The notes under the pieces were generated by a model. It did not search any database and had not been told where the DNA came from. It was given only the letters and a program-made list of their open reading frames with translations. A program made the translations under genes and the position numbers. 64,000 nt of DNA from Streptantibioticus_A sp037034305 (lineage in GTDB: Bacteria > Actinomycetota > Actinomycetes > Streptomycetales > Streptomycetaceae): contig JBAGJY010000004.1 in the NCBI GenBank assembly GCA_037034305.1, positions 1 to 64,000 on the forward strand, read 5' to 3'. This document shows positions 25,437 through 34,455 of the stretch, in pieces (the stretch's first letter is position 1; each line of letters starts with the position of its first letter).

Positions 25437-25641
25437 TCAGTCATCCCCAGGCTCGGGCTCGCCCTGGGCGTCGTGGGGGTCGTCGAGGTTGCGGCACAGC
25501 TGCGTCGTAGGTGGCGGCCTCGCTCCGGTACGACTGGGTGATCGGCTCGCCGGGCGTGGTCAGGATCAGGCGCCACGGCTGGTTCTCCTCGGGTGTGCGG
25601 GTGCGGCGTGCGCGCATGCGGGCGAGGCGCTGGGCGTCGGT
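25437..25641 (-). pseudogene. Frameshifted small gene remnant
   Basis: One frame gives a coding-like stretch ending EENQPWRLILTTPGEPITQS and then EAATYDA. The continuation in another frame, QLCRNLDDPHDAQGEPEPGDD followed by TGA, also looks coding. A single-base shift near 25490 would join them. It resembles short accessory proteins of actinobacterial plasmids and phages, but the family is not identified. The 5' end is unclear. Confidence 0.35.
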
Positions 25642-25743
25642 CGGCTCGGGTGGCCCCCGCCAGGCGGGGCCTCCGGCCAGGGAACAACTCCGTTGAGCAT
25701 GGACGCTGTGGCCGAAGCTCTGGCGTAACCAGCGCGCACGGGC

Positions 25744-25767
25744 CCCCGGCAGCTCCGGCTGCCGGGG
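25744..25767. terminator. Hairpin inside the island
   Basis: CCCCGGCAGC-TCCG-GCTGCCGGGG gives a 10-base stem and 4-base loop. It could terminate transcription from either side. No T run follows. Confidence 0.5.
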
Positions 25768-25880
25768 CCTTCTGATGCGCCAGGACCGGCTTTCGCCCTG
25801 TTCCGCTGCCCGCCCCCGGGCCGTCTGTGGACCGTCCGAGGGGCGCCGACGACAACCGGGGACCACCGACGACCCGCACC

Positions 25881-25962
25881 GTCACCCCGTGCGGGGCCTG
25901 GCTGACAGGCCTCCGAAGAACGCGTTTCCGCCCCGCCGCACCCGTACGGCAAGATGGGGTGT
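25881..25962 (+). repeat. 82-bp direct repeat, right copy (attachment-like)
   Basis: Pairs with 23183-23264. It ends 36 bases before the ettA start codon, so it lies in the ettA promoter or leader. Here both hairpins (CCCC-GTGC-GGGG and GCCTG-GCTGA-CAGGC) are intact. Confidence 0.85.
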
Positions 25963-25998
25963 ATCTGCCCACTCCCAGATCTGCCGGACGGTTTTAAG

Positions 25999-27663
<1,665 letters not shown>

Positions 27664-27679
27664 GGGGCGGAGAAGGGGG

Positions 27680-28114
27680 ATGGCCCGTCACATCTACCGT
27701 TGCCCGCTGCGTTGGTCGGACATGGACGCCTTCGGCCATGTCAACAACGCGGTCTTCATCCGCTACTTGGAGGAGGCGCGGATCGATCTCACGTTCCGCC
27801 TGGCGCCCGGCGAGGGCAGTGACTCCTTCGCCGGGGGATCAGTGGTGGCCCGGCACGAGATCGACTACCTGCGTCCGCTGGTGCACCGGTACGAGCCGGT
27901 GACCGTGGAGACCTGGGTGACGAAGATCAGCGCGGCCTCGGTGCACTACTCCTACGAGGTCAAGGACGAGGACCACGTCTACGTCCGGGCGACGACCGTC
28001 GTCGTCCCGTACAACCTCGCCGAGGCACGGCCGCGCCGCGTCACGGCCGAGGAGCGCGCGTTCCTGGAGGCCTTCCAGGACGACGAGCGTACGGAGGAGG
28101 CCGTCGCGGTATGA
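27680..28114 (+). CDS. Acyl-CoA thioesterase, hotdog fold
   Basis: A 144-residue YbgC/FadM-type thioesterase. Residues about 8-30 read YRCPLRWSDMDAFGHVNNAV, with the catalytic Asp in the WSDMD-x-x-GHVNN motif. A RYLEEARIDL helix and the VARHEIDYLRPL strand follow. It hydrolyses acyl-CoA esters; the natural substrate is not evident. It lies 16 bases after ettA and overlaps the next gene by four bases, so the three may be co-transcribed. Confidence 0.88.
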   Translation: MARHIYRCPLRWSDMDAFGHVNNAVFIRYLEEARIDLTFRLAPGEGSDSFAGGSVVARHEIDYLRPLVHRYEPVTVETWVTKISAASVHYSYEVKDEDHVYVRATTVVVPYNLAEARPRRVTAEERAFLEAFQDDERTEEAVAV

Positions 28115-28806
28115 CGGCGCCGCCCAACCACGTGCGACTCGCCGACACCGGGGAGGCGGCGGACCTCGCCGCCTTCCTGGTCCGGCTGGTGCGCTGGGAC
28201 AAGTCCGCGGTGGTACGGCTGCAGGCGACGGGCCAGGCGCTCGGGGTGTTCGGCCAGCCGCCGTTCGGGGGCGTGCTGGCGGTGCGCACCGGGGCGCTGG
28301 CCGAGCCGTCCGAGTTCGACGTGACGGTTTCCGCGGGCCAACTCCTCGACGGAATCGAGGAGTCGGCGGCTGTGGCCGCCGTGCCGCCGGGGGTGACCGG
28401 ACCGTCCTGGGCCGGTGTGCTGCCGCCGCGCGGCGGTTGGCGGCGGATCGCCGCACTCGACGCGGAGGAGCTGCGGGAGGTCGCGGCGCGGGTCATCGCC
28501 GAATTCCGGGCGCGTACCGAGGCGTTGGAGCCCGAGAAGCGGACGCGCGGCGAACTGGACGCGCTCGCCGCGGAGGTCTGGTCCCGGCGCCTCGGGGAGA
28601 CGCAGTTGCCGCTTCGGGCGGTACATGCCGCGCATGCGCTGGGGTTCCTGCGGCCGGTACGGGTCTGCGCCTCAGGCGGCGGGGAGGCCGCAGCCGAGGC
28701 CGTGGCGCTCTTCGCCTCCGGCCCCTGGCTGCGGCTCGGCACGGCGTACGGCTCCGTCGCGGTGCGGCTGGCCTCCGGCCTGGGGCTGGCGGTCAGTCCG
28801 GTTTAG
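28111..28806 (+). CDS. Conserved actinobacterial protein of unknown function
   Basis: A 231-residue soluble protein, alanine-, leucine- and arginine-rich, without recognisable catalytic motifs. The N-terminal half alternates strands and helices (FLVRLVRWDKSAVVRLQATG, GVLAVRTGALAE). The second half is helical, with a charged region at about 130-165. The ATG overlaps the thioesterase stop (ATGA), implying coupled translation. I infer conservation from codon character and operon position only. Confidence 0.6.
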   Translation: MTAPPNHVRLADTGEAADLAAFLVRLVRWDKSAVVRLQATGQALGVFGQPPFGGVLAVRTGALAEPSEFDVTVSAGQLLDGIEESAAVAAVPPGVTGPSWAGVLPPRGGWRRIAALDAEELREVAARVIAEFRARTEALEPEKRTRGELDALAAEVWSRRLGETQLPLRAVHAAHALGFLRPVRVCASGGGEAAAEAVALFASGPWLRLGTAYGSVAVRLASGLGLAVSPV

Positions 28807-28872
28807 CGCGGTCAGTCCGGTTCAGCGAGGGCCGGGGCCCTCTGCTGGGAGTGCGGCGATATCACTGCGCCC

Positions 28873-28907
28873 GTTGTGGCTGGTCGCGCGGTTCCTCGCG
28901 CCCCTTC
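28873..28907 (+). repeat. Interspersed 35-bp repeat, copy 1
   Basis: A GTTGTGGCTGGTCGCGCGG-type sequence ending CGCGCCCCTTC. Two further copies lie at 33043-33077 (plus) and 63677-63711 (minus). It resembles the short intergenic repeat common in Streptomyces genomes and overlaps no gene. Confidence 0.7.
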
Positions 28908-28935
28908 GGGGCGCTGCCGAGCCGCCGCGGGCTTG

Positions 28936-29358
28936 TCAGCCCGGGGTGTTGATCATCGACGCTGCCGCGTACACCAGGTAGTCCCACAGTTGGCGCTCGT
29001 GTTCCGGGGCGAGTGCGAGTTCGTCCACCGCCACGCGCATGTGCGCGAGCCATGCGTCGTGGGCCGCGCGGTCCACCTGGAACGGGACGTGCCGCATCCG
29101 CAGCCGGGGGTGGCCACGCTGCTCGCTGTAGGTGCGGGGGCCGCCCCAGTACTGCATGAGGAACAGCGTGAGGCGCTCCTCGGCCGGGCCGAGATCCTCC
29201 TCGGGGTACATCGGGCGCAGGCTGGGGTCCTGCGCCACCCCCTCGTAGAAGCGGTGCACCAGGCGGCGGAAGGTCGGCTCACCGCCGACGGCCTCGAAGA
29301 ACGTCTGCTGTTGTACCGTCCCGCGGGGGATCTCGGTCACTGAAACCTTCCTTGCCAT
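28936..29358 (-). CDS. glbO: Truncated haemoglobin, group II (GlbO type)
   Basis: A 140-residue trHbO-type globin that binds oxygen or other diatomic ligands at haem. The conserved features are visible: FFEAVGG at the A/B region, RFYEGVAQDP with the B10 tyrosine, MYPEEDLGPAEERLTLFL, the YWGGPRTY loop, HPRLRMRH with the proximal histidine and WLAHM with the G8 tryptophan. The ATG at 29358 gives MARKVSVTEIP and the normal family length; a longer frame upstream is rejected. It is divergent from the methyltransferase gene that follows. Confidence 0.9.
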   Translation of the reverse strand: MARKVSVTEIPRGTVQQQTFFEAVGGEPTFRRLVHRFYEGVAQDPSLRPMYPEEDLGPAEERLTLFLMQYWGGPRTYSEQRGHPRLRMRHVPFQVDRAAHDAWLAHMRVAVDELALAPEHERQLWDYLVYAAASMINTPG

Positions 29359-29446
29359 CGCTTTCCGAATCGCGGCGTCCCTCCATGGTCGCAGATGGCG
29401 CGGCGGACGACTTGGGTCCTGGGTCCGCCGGTACCACAGTGGAAGC

Positions 29447-30586
29447 GTGGACTCGGACCGTTGGGCGCGCACCGCGGGGCTGCTGCGCACGCGGCTGGTG
29501 CGGCGGATCATGGACGCCGGTACGCTGCGTGACCCGTCGTGGCGGACCGCGTTCGAACGGGTGCCGCGGCATGTCTTCGTGCCGTACTACTACCGCCCGT
29601 CCCCCGGCGGCCGGGGCTGGGACCGGCTGGCCGCGGACGACCCCGATCCGCGCCGCAGGGCCCGCTGGCTCGCCGGGGCGTACGAGGACATACCGCTGGT
29701 CACCCGGGTCCGCGAGGGCGTGCTGGTCTCGTCCAGCAGTCAGCCGTCGCTGATGGCGGAGATGCTGGAGGCGCTGGAGGTACAGCAGGGGCAGACGGTA
29801 CTGGAGATCGGCACCGGGACCGGTTACAACGCGGCGCTGCTAGCCCACCGCCTCGGGGGCTCGTCCGTCACCACCGTCGACCTCGACGAGGAGATCACCG
29901 ACGCCGCCCGCGAGCATCTGGCCACCGTCGGATTCATGCCCGGTCCGGACGGACGCGGCCGGGTCACGGTGCTCACCGGGGACGGCGCACTGGGCTGTCA
30001 CGAGCGGGCGCCGTTCGACCGGATCATGGCCACCTGCGAGCTGGCCTCGGTGCCCGAGGCGTGGCTGCGGCAGTGCCGACCGGGCGGCATGGTGCTGGCG
30101 CCGATCGCGGACGGTCTGGCCGCGCTGCGGGTCACCGACGCCACACACGCCGAGGGGCGCTTCCTGAGCACTCCCGCGTACTTCGTCGCGCTACGCGGCC
30201 CCGGTGCCCCGCCGCGTCCGGCGCCCGTGCCGGTGCGGGGGGACGAGCGGGCGCGCAGAACCCAGGTGCCGCCCGCGTTGCTGGACGACGATGTGTTCAG
30301 GTTCGTACTGGCGCTGGCGGCGGGGGAGTTGGAGATCAGCTGGGCCTTCGGAGGCGGCGGCGTGGGCATCACCGCGCCGGACGGCTCCACGGCGCGCGCG
30401 CAGCGCGACGGCACGGTGCTGGTGGCAGGGCCTCGCGATCTGTGGGCGGTGGTCGAGCGGAGCTACCGCCTGTGGCGGCGCGAGCGGTTCCCGGGCCGGG
30501 CGCGGTTCGGCGTCACGGTGTCCGGCGCGCGTCAGTGGGCATGGCTCGACGCGCCCGACGGGCCGTGTGTCTGGCCGCTCGGCTGA
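29447..30586 (+). CDS. Protein-L-isoaspartate O-methyltransferase-like enzyme
   Basis: A 379-residue protein starting at GTG 29447. Residues about 35-230 match the PIMT fold: FERVPRHVFVPYYY, SSSSQPSLMAEMLEAL and the SAM-binding motif VLEIGTGTGYNAALLA (about 122-137), followed by TVDLDEE and a TGDGALG loop. The enzyme class methylates damaged isoaspartyl residues for repair. The C-terminal 150 residues are an extra domain seen in many actinobacterial relatives. Those relatives are often found in mobile or peptide-modifying contexts, but here the neighbours are ordinary, so the substrate is open. Confidence 0.82.
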   Translation: MDSDRWARTAGLLRTRLVRRIMDAGTLRDPSWRTAFERVPRHVFVPYYYRPSPGGRGWDRLAADDPDPRRRARWLAGAYEDIPLVTRVREGVLVSSSSQPSLMAEMLEALEVQQGQTVLEIGTGTGYNAALLAHRLGGSSVTTVDLDEEITDAAREHLATVGFMPGPDGRGRVTVLTGDGALGCHERAPFDRIMATCELASVPEAWLRQCRPGGMVLAPIADGLAALRVTDATHAEGRFLSTPAYFVALRGPGAPPRPAPVPVRGDERARRTQVPPALLDDDVFRFVLALAAGELEISWAFGGGGVGITAPDGSTARAQRDGTVLVAGPRDLWAVVERSYRLWRRERFPGRARFGVTVSGARQWAWLDAPDGPCVWPLG

Positions 30587-30650
30587 GGGCGTTCGGCACC
30601 GCCGGGCTCCGCCGCGTGGTCGCCCGCCGTGGTGGCGGGAGGCCCGGAGG

Positions 30651-31580
30651 CTATCCCCTGCGCAGCGTGATCGTCGTCCAGGCGCCCACATGGACCCGGT
30701 CGCCGTCCGCCAGGTCGACCGGCTGGAACGGGGTTATAGGGCTGGCACCGCCGTTGACCGTGGTGCCGTTGGTGGAGTTCTGGTCGACCACCGACCAGCC
30801 GCCGTCGGGGTTGCGGACCAGTACGGCGTGCTTGTGGGAGACGCCGGGGTCCTCCGGGGGACGGGACAGGTCGATGTCCGGCGCCTCGCCGGTGCTGTGC
30901 CTGCGGCGGCCGATGGTGACCTGGCCGCTGGTCAGCGGAACGTACTGCTCCGGTGAGTACGTGGGGAAGTACAGTCCCGCGCCGTCCGACTCGCTGCGCG
31001 CCATCATCGCCGTGAAGTACTCACGGTCCGCGGCCACGATCGCCGTCCAGGTGGCCGCCGGTGGCTCCGCCACCACGCCCCGCTGCCCGGGCAGCGCGGA
31101 CTGCTCCTGCCGCACCGGCGGTTCGGGCGCCCCGGCGGCGGAACCACCGCCACCGCTCGGCGGCGACAGCAGGAAGTCGCCGCCGTTGTCACCGGATTCG
31201 ACCTCGCCGGAGATGGTGGCGTGCGGCGGCAACGGTTCCGCGGGCCGGTTCATCTGTGACGGGCGCGAACTGGTCCGCTCGTACGGCGGCGGGTAGCCGG
31301 GCTGGGCGTACGACGGTGGGGGCGGCGGCGGGAACGACGACACGGTGTGGCTGAGGAAGTTGTAGCGGCACTCCTCGCAGAACGCCGCCTGCCCCTCGCG
31401 CAGCGTGCCGCAGCTCGGGCAGTGCTCGGCGGCCATCGTCGCGTCCGGATCGGCGCTGGTGGACAGCGGTGGGGCGGGCGCGGGCACACCGAGGCCGGCC
31501 GCGGGCGCGGACATGCGCAGCCCGCACACCTCGCACCAGTCGTCGCTCGGCGACTGGTGCCCGTTAGGACAGGTCGGCAT
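30651..31580 (-). CDS. Zinc-ribbon and FHA-domain protein
   Basis: 309 residues. Two short zinc ribbons lie at the N-terminus (CPNGH..CEVCG at 4-20 and CPSCG..CEECR at about 57-75). A proline-rich and serine-rich linker follows. The C-terminal FHA domain (about 215-309) carries the phosphothreonine-binding features VTIGRR, SHKHAVL and NSTNGT. FHA domains read phosphothreonines made by Ser/Thr kinases, and this gene is last in the cluster with PknG and a PP2C phosphatase, so it is a probable effector of that pathway. The start is ATG 31580, with GGAGGGGG about ten bases upstream. Confidence 0.88.
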   Translation of the reverse strand: MPTCPNGHQSPSDDWCEVCGLRMSAPAAGLGVPAPAPPLSTSADPDATMAAEHCPSCGTLREGQAAFCEECRYNFLSHTVSSFPPPPPPSYAQPGYPPPYERTSSRPSQMNRPAEPLPPHATISGEVESGDNGGDFLLSPPSGGGGSAAGAPEPPVRQEQSALPGQRGVVAEPPAATWTAIVAADREYFTAMMARSESDGAGLYFPTYSPEQYVPLTSGQVTIGRRRHSTGEAPDIDLSRPPEDPGVSHKHAVLVRNPDGGWSVVDQNSTNGTTVNGGASPITPFQPVDLADGDRVHVGAWTTITLRRG

Positions 31581-31624
31581 GTGGTCGAGTCCCCCTCCCA
31601 TCGCACCCAAGTGTGCCCAGGTGC

Positions 31625-32950
31625 CTACTTCTTCACTCGTACGGTCTTTGTGGAGCGCGTCTCCAACGTCATCTCGTCGGCGTCCGCGACCTTCTGCTTC
31701 AGCCGCACAGTACCTGTCGCCACATCGACCACGTCCACCACCTTGGCCAGCAGCTTCGCGGTGTCCTCATTGCCGGATTCCGCGGCGAGTTGCACCGCAC
31801 GCCCCAGCTTGGAGGTGGCCGTGTCGAAATCGCCCACCTTGCGGGCTTCCAGGCCCTGCTGGATCACCTGGGCGAGTTCGGCCTGGCCGGTGTAGTGCGC
31901 CACCTGTGAGTTGATCTTGGTGGAGGCGGCCATGTCGTCGGTCCACACCGCGCGCACCAGGCCCTGGCTCAACACCTGCGGGGCGCCGCCGTCCGCGGAC
32001 GGCAGCACCAGCGACACCCGTGCCGCCAGCATCTCCTGGCCCACTCCGGCGGGCGGCACCTCCACGCAGACGTGGTAGTCGCGCGACTCGTCCCCCCACG
32101 AGCCGGTCGGATAGTCCCCGGCCCGCGGCCCGGCCTCGACCCGCCGACCGGTCAACTCCTCGACGGTGGGCGCGACCTGCTTCACGTACTTGATCCGGGT
32201 GCCCTGCGGGGTCCACAGGCGCAGGCTGACGTCCGCGACCTCCTTGCCCATCGCGGCCTCCATCATCTGCCGGAAGTCCGCTTCCAGACCGGACGGATCG
32301 GCCACGATGTCGGCGGTGCCGAGCAGCGCCGAGGCGATCCCTGTGACCTCCTTGACCTCCCAGTCGGTGCCGACGCCGCGGCAGTCGCAGGTGAAGCGCC
32401 CGGCGCAGTCGTCCAGCGCCGCCCGCAACTCCTCAGGTTTCTCGTGCTCGTTGCGGCCGTCGGTCAGCAGGATGCCGTGGCGTATCGCCACATCGGCCGA
32501 GGACAGCAGCCGGTCGGCGAGCCGCAGCCAGGTGCCGATCGCGGTGCCGCCGCTCGGCTTGAGCTTGCGCAGCGCCTGCTTGGCCTGCTCGCGGGTGGCC
32601 GGATCGGCGATCGCGGTGCGCCCGTTGCCGGGGTAGACCTCCTCGGCCTTGTGGGTGCCCGCGACCACCGCGAACGCCACACCGTCGCGGATGGTGTCGA
32701 TCGCGGCGGCCGTGGCGTCCCGGGCGTTGCGCATCTTGGTCGGCGGATAGTCCATCGACCCCGAGCAGTCCACCATGATCACCACGGCGGCGCTGGACGC
32801 GCTGGCCCCCGGCGTGCTGCCGGTGGTGCCGCCGCCGGTGGACGTCACCGTGACGATCGCGTTGACCTCACCGGCGCCTTCCGGCAGGTACTCGTTCTGG
32901 TAGACCTCGGCGGTGAACTGCGGAACGGGCGACTTCGAGAAGTTGGCCAT
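31625..32950 (-). CDS. VWA-domain protein
   Basis: A 441-residue protein without signal peptide. The von Willebrand A domain (about 55-230) has the metal-ion-dependent adhesion site DCSGSM (about 61-66), with the downstream Thr and Asp in SGGTAIG and LLTDGRNEH. The C-terminal part includes a helical repeat-like stretch (about 350-405). Cytoplasmic VWA proteins usually act as metal-dependent scaffolds. The neighbours (FHA, PP2C, PknG) suggest a scaffold in Ser/Thr phospho-signalling. Confidence 0.88.
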   Translation of the reverse strand: MANFSKSPVPQFTAEVYQNEYLPEGAGEVNAIVTVTSTGGGTTGSTPGASASSAAVVIMVDCSGSMDYPPTKMRNARDATAAAIDTIRDGVAFAVVAGTHKAEEVYPGNGRTAIADPATREQAKQALRKLKPSGGTAIGTWLRLADRLLSSADVAIRHGILLTDGRNEHEKPEELRAALDDCAGRFTCDCRGVGTDWEVKEVTGIASALLGTADIVADPSGLEADFRQMMEAAMGKEVADVSLRLWTPQGTRIKYVKQVAPTVEELTGRRVEAGPRAGDYPTGSWGDESRDYHVCVEVPPAGVGQEMLAARVSLVLPSADGGAPQVLSQGLVRAVWTDDMAASTKINSQVAHYTGQAELAQVIQQGLEARKVGDFDTATSKLGRAVQLAAESGNEDTAKLLAKVVDVVDVATGTVRLKQKVADADEMTLETRSTKTVRVKK

Positions 32951-33042
32951 CGACGGGCTCCTTGACCCTTTGTGTCAGCGGGTGGCGCGGCTAAGCGCTC
33001 CGCTGGGAGTGCGGTGATGTGTCGTCGATCGTGTGCGGCACC

Positions 33043-33077
33043 GCGGTGGCTGGTCGCGCAGTTCGCCGCGCCCCTTC
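33043..33077 (+). repeat. Interspersed 35-bp repeat, copy 2
   Basis: About 89 percent identical to 28873-28907, in the same orientation (GGCTGGTCGCGCAGTTCGCC core). It lies in the gap between the VWA and PP2C genes. Confidence 0.7.
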
Positions 33078-33156
33078 AGGGGCCAGCCGAACCGCAGCGG
33101 ACCTCGCCCGACCTGCTTGGCTGCGGCGGTGTGCGAAAGCGGAGCGCACACCGTGA

Positions 33157-34452
33157 TCAGCCGGGTTGCGGTGTGGGGAACGGCAGCACCGCGACGGTGA
33201 TGTTGTCGTGGCCGCCGCCGTCGAGCGCCACCCCCACCAGGGTCCGCGCGCAGCGCAGCGGATGCTCGCGCGCGTCGGCCGGAACGACCGCCGCCAACTC
33301 GGCGGCGGACTCCGCGTAGTTCCACAGCCCGTCGGTGCACACCACCACCACGCCCGGCCGGTCGGGCTGGAACGAGGCGGTGTGCGGGTCGAGTTCCACC
33401 GCGTCGGCGCCGAGCCAGCCGGTGATCGCGTGCGCCCTGACGTCCGCGTACGCCTCGGCCTCCGACATCAGCCCGGCCTCGACCATCCGCGCCGCCCAGG
33501 AGTCGTCCTCGGTGAGCCGGGCGGGCCGCTCGCCGCTGCGGTCGTCCGGGATCCAGTACGCCCGGCTGTCGCCGATCCAGCCGACGGTGAGCAGGTCACC
33601 CGTGGTGACGGCGCTCACGCAGGTACAGGCCGGGGCGTTCGCCGCCGGATCCGGATCGTGCTCGTCGGCAAGGGCGTTGACCGCCTCGGCGGCGGTGAGC
33701 AGCGCCTCGTGCATCGCCTCGCGGGGCGCCACACCGTCGGACAGCGCGGCACGCAGCGAGGCGTTGGCCGACCGGGCCGCGGCGGCGGACGCCTCGTCCG
33801 GGCGGGCCGCCGAGGACACACCGTCGCAGACCACCGCGATCACCGCGGGACCGCCGTCCGGCAGAGCGACCGTGGTGACCGCGAAGGCGTCCTCGTTGCG
33901 GTGGTGCCGCAGCCCGCGGTCGGTCACCGCGGCGACGCCGGGCGACTCCTCCTCCATGTGGTCGCGTTCGCGCGGCTGGGCGTGGCCGCAGTGCTCGCAG
34001 TAGCCGTCGGGGTCCACACTGCCGGTGGCGCAGGCCACACACACCCGCGCCGGGGGCTCCCCCTCGGCCAGCAGCACCTCGCGCGGATCGCTGGCCCCGG
34101 CCCGCGGCATCACGCCCGGCGCCGGGTGGTCCGGTCGCGGCGCCGGGGCCGGGGTGGCGGGCGCGGGCCGCTCGGGCGGCGCGAGCCCGTAGTCCCCGGG
34201 CGACGCGTCCGCCTCCTGGCGGGGCGGCGGCGGGCCGTACCCCGTCGCCGGGCCGTGCGGGTCGCGGGCGGCGCTCTCGGCGGCCGGTTCCCCGGAACGG
34301 GGGCCGACCAGGCCGCCCTCCGCGTCGGCGGGCGGCTGCCAGGGCCTGCGGGCGACCGCCGCGGTGGCGAGGTTCGTACCGCAGTTGCCGCAGAACTTGT
34401 CCTCGGGCTCAAGCCGTTCGGCACAGGACGGGCAGACGGTCAGTTGCGGCAT
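33157..34452 (-). CDS. PP2C-family Ser/Thr protein phosphatase with zinc ribbons
   Basis: 431 residues. An N-terminal zinc ribbon (CPSC..CGNCG) is followed by a proline-rich linker and a second ribbon (CVAC..CEHCG, about 137-155). The PP2C domain (about 172-428) shows TDRGLRHHRNEDAF, the metal-binding VVCDGVSS, GWIGDSRAY, VVCTDGLWN and the final GHDNITV. It would dephosphorylate Ser/Thr targets of the adjacent PknG kinase. The stop lies close to an intergenic repeat; the start is three bases from the end of the kinase gene, so the two are co-transcribed. Confidence 0.92.
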   Translation of the reverse strand: MPQLTVCPSCAERLEPEDKFCGNCGTNLATAAVARRPWQPPADAEGGLVGPRSGEPAAESAARDPHGPATGYGPPPPRQEADASPGDYGLAPPERPAPATPAPAPRPDHPAPGVMPRAGASDPREVLLAEGEPPARVCVACATGSVDPDGYCEHCGHAQPRERDHMEEESPGVAAVTDRGLRHHRNEDAFAVTTVALPDGGPAVIAVVCDGVSSAARPDEASAAAARSANASLRAALSDGVAPREAMHEALLTAAEAVNALADEHDPDPAANAPACTCVSAVTTGDLLTVGWIGDSRAYWIPDDRSGERPARLTEDDSWAARMVEAGLMSEAEAYADVRAHAITGWLGADAVELDPHTASFQPDRPGVVVVCTDGLWNYAESAAELAAVVPADAREHPLRCARTLVGVALDGGGHDNITVAVLPFPTPQPG

Positions 34453-34455
34453 TGG

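Larger units (their letters stand above)
23182..25962. mobile_element. Decayed integrative island flanked by 82-bp direct repeats
   Basis: About 2.7 kb is bounded by two direct repeats (23183-23264 and 25881-25962) that are identical over their last 52 bases and differ at three positions overall. Next to the left copy is the broken 3' half of a tyrosine integrase gene. Inside are two small secreted proteins, a frameshifted small gene and AT-richer DNA. The right copy ends 36 bases before the ettA start. The structure reads as attL/attR of an old element that has lost most of its genes. Confidence 0.7.

Noticed and set aside
25954..25998. ATG start for ettA 45 bases upstream
   Set aside because: It would add 15 residues partly encoded by the direct repeat. 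EttA proteins begin at MAEYIYTM, matching the TTG at 25999.
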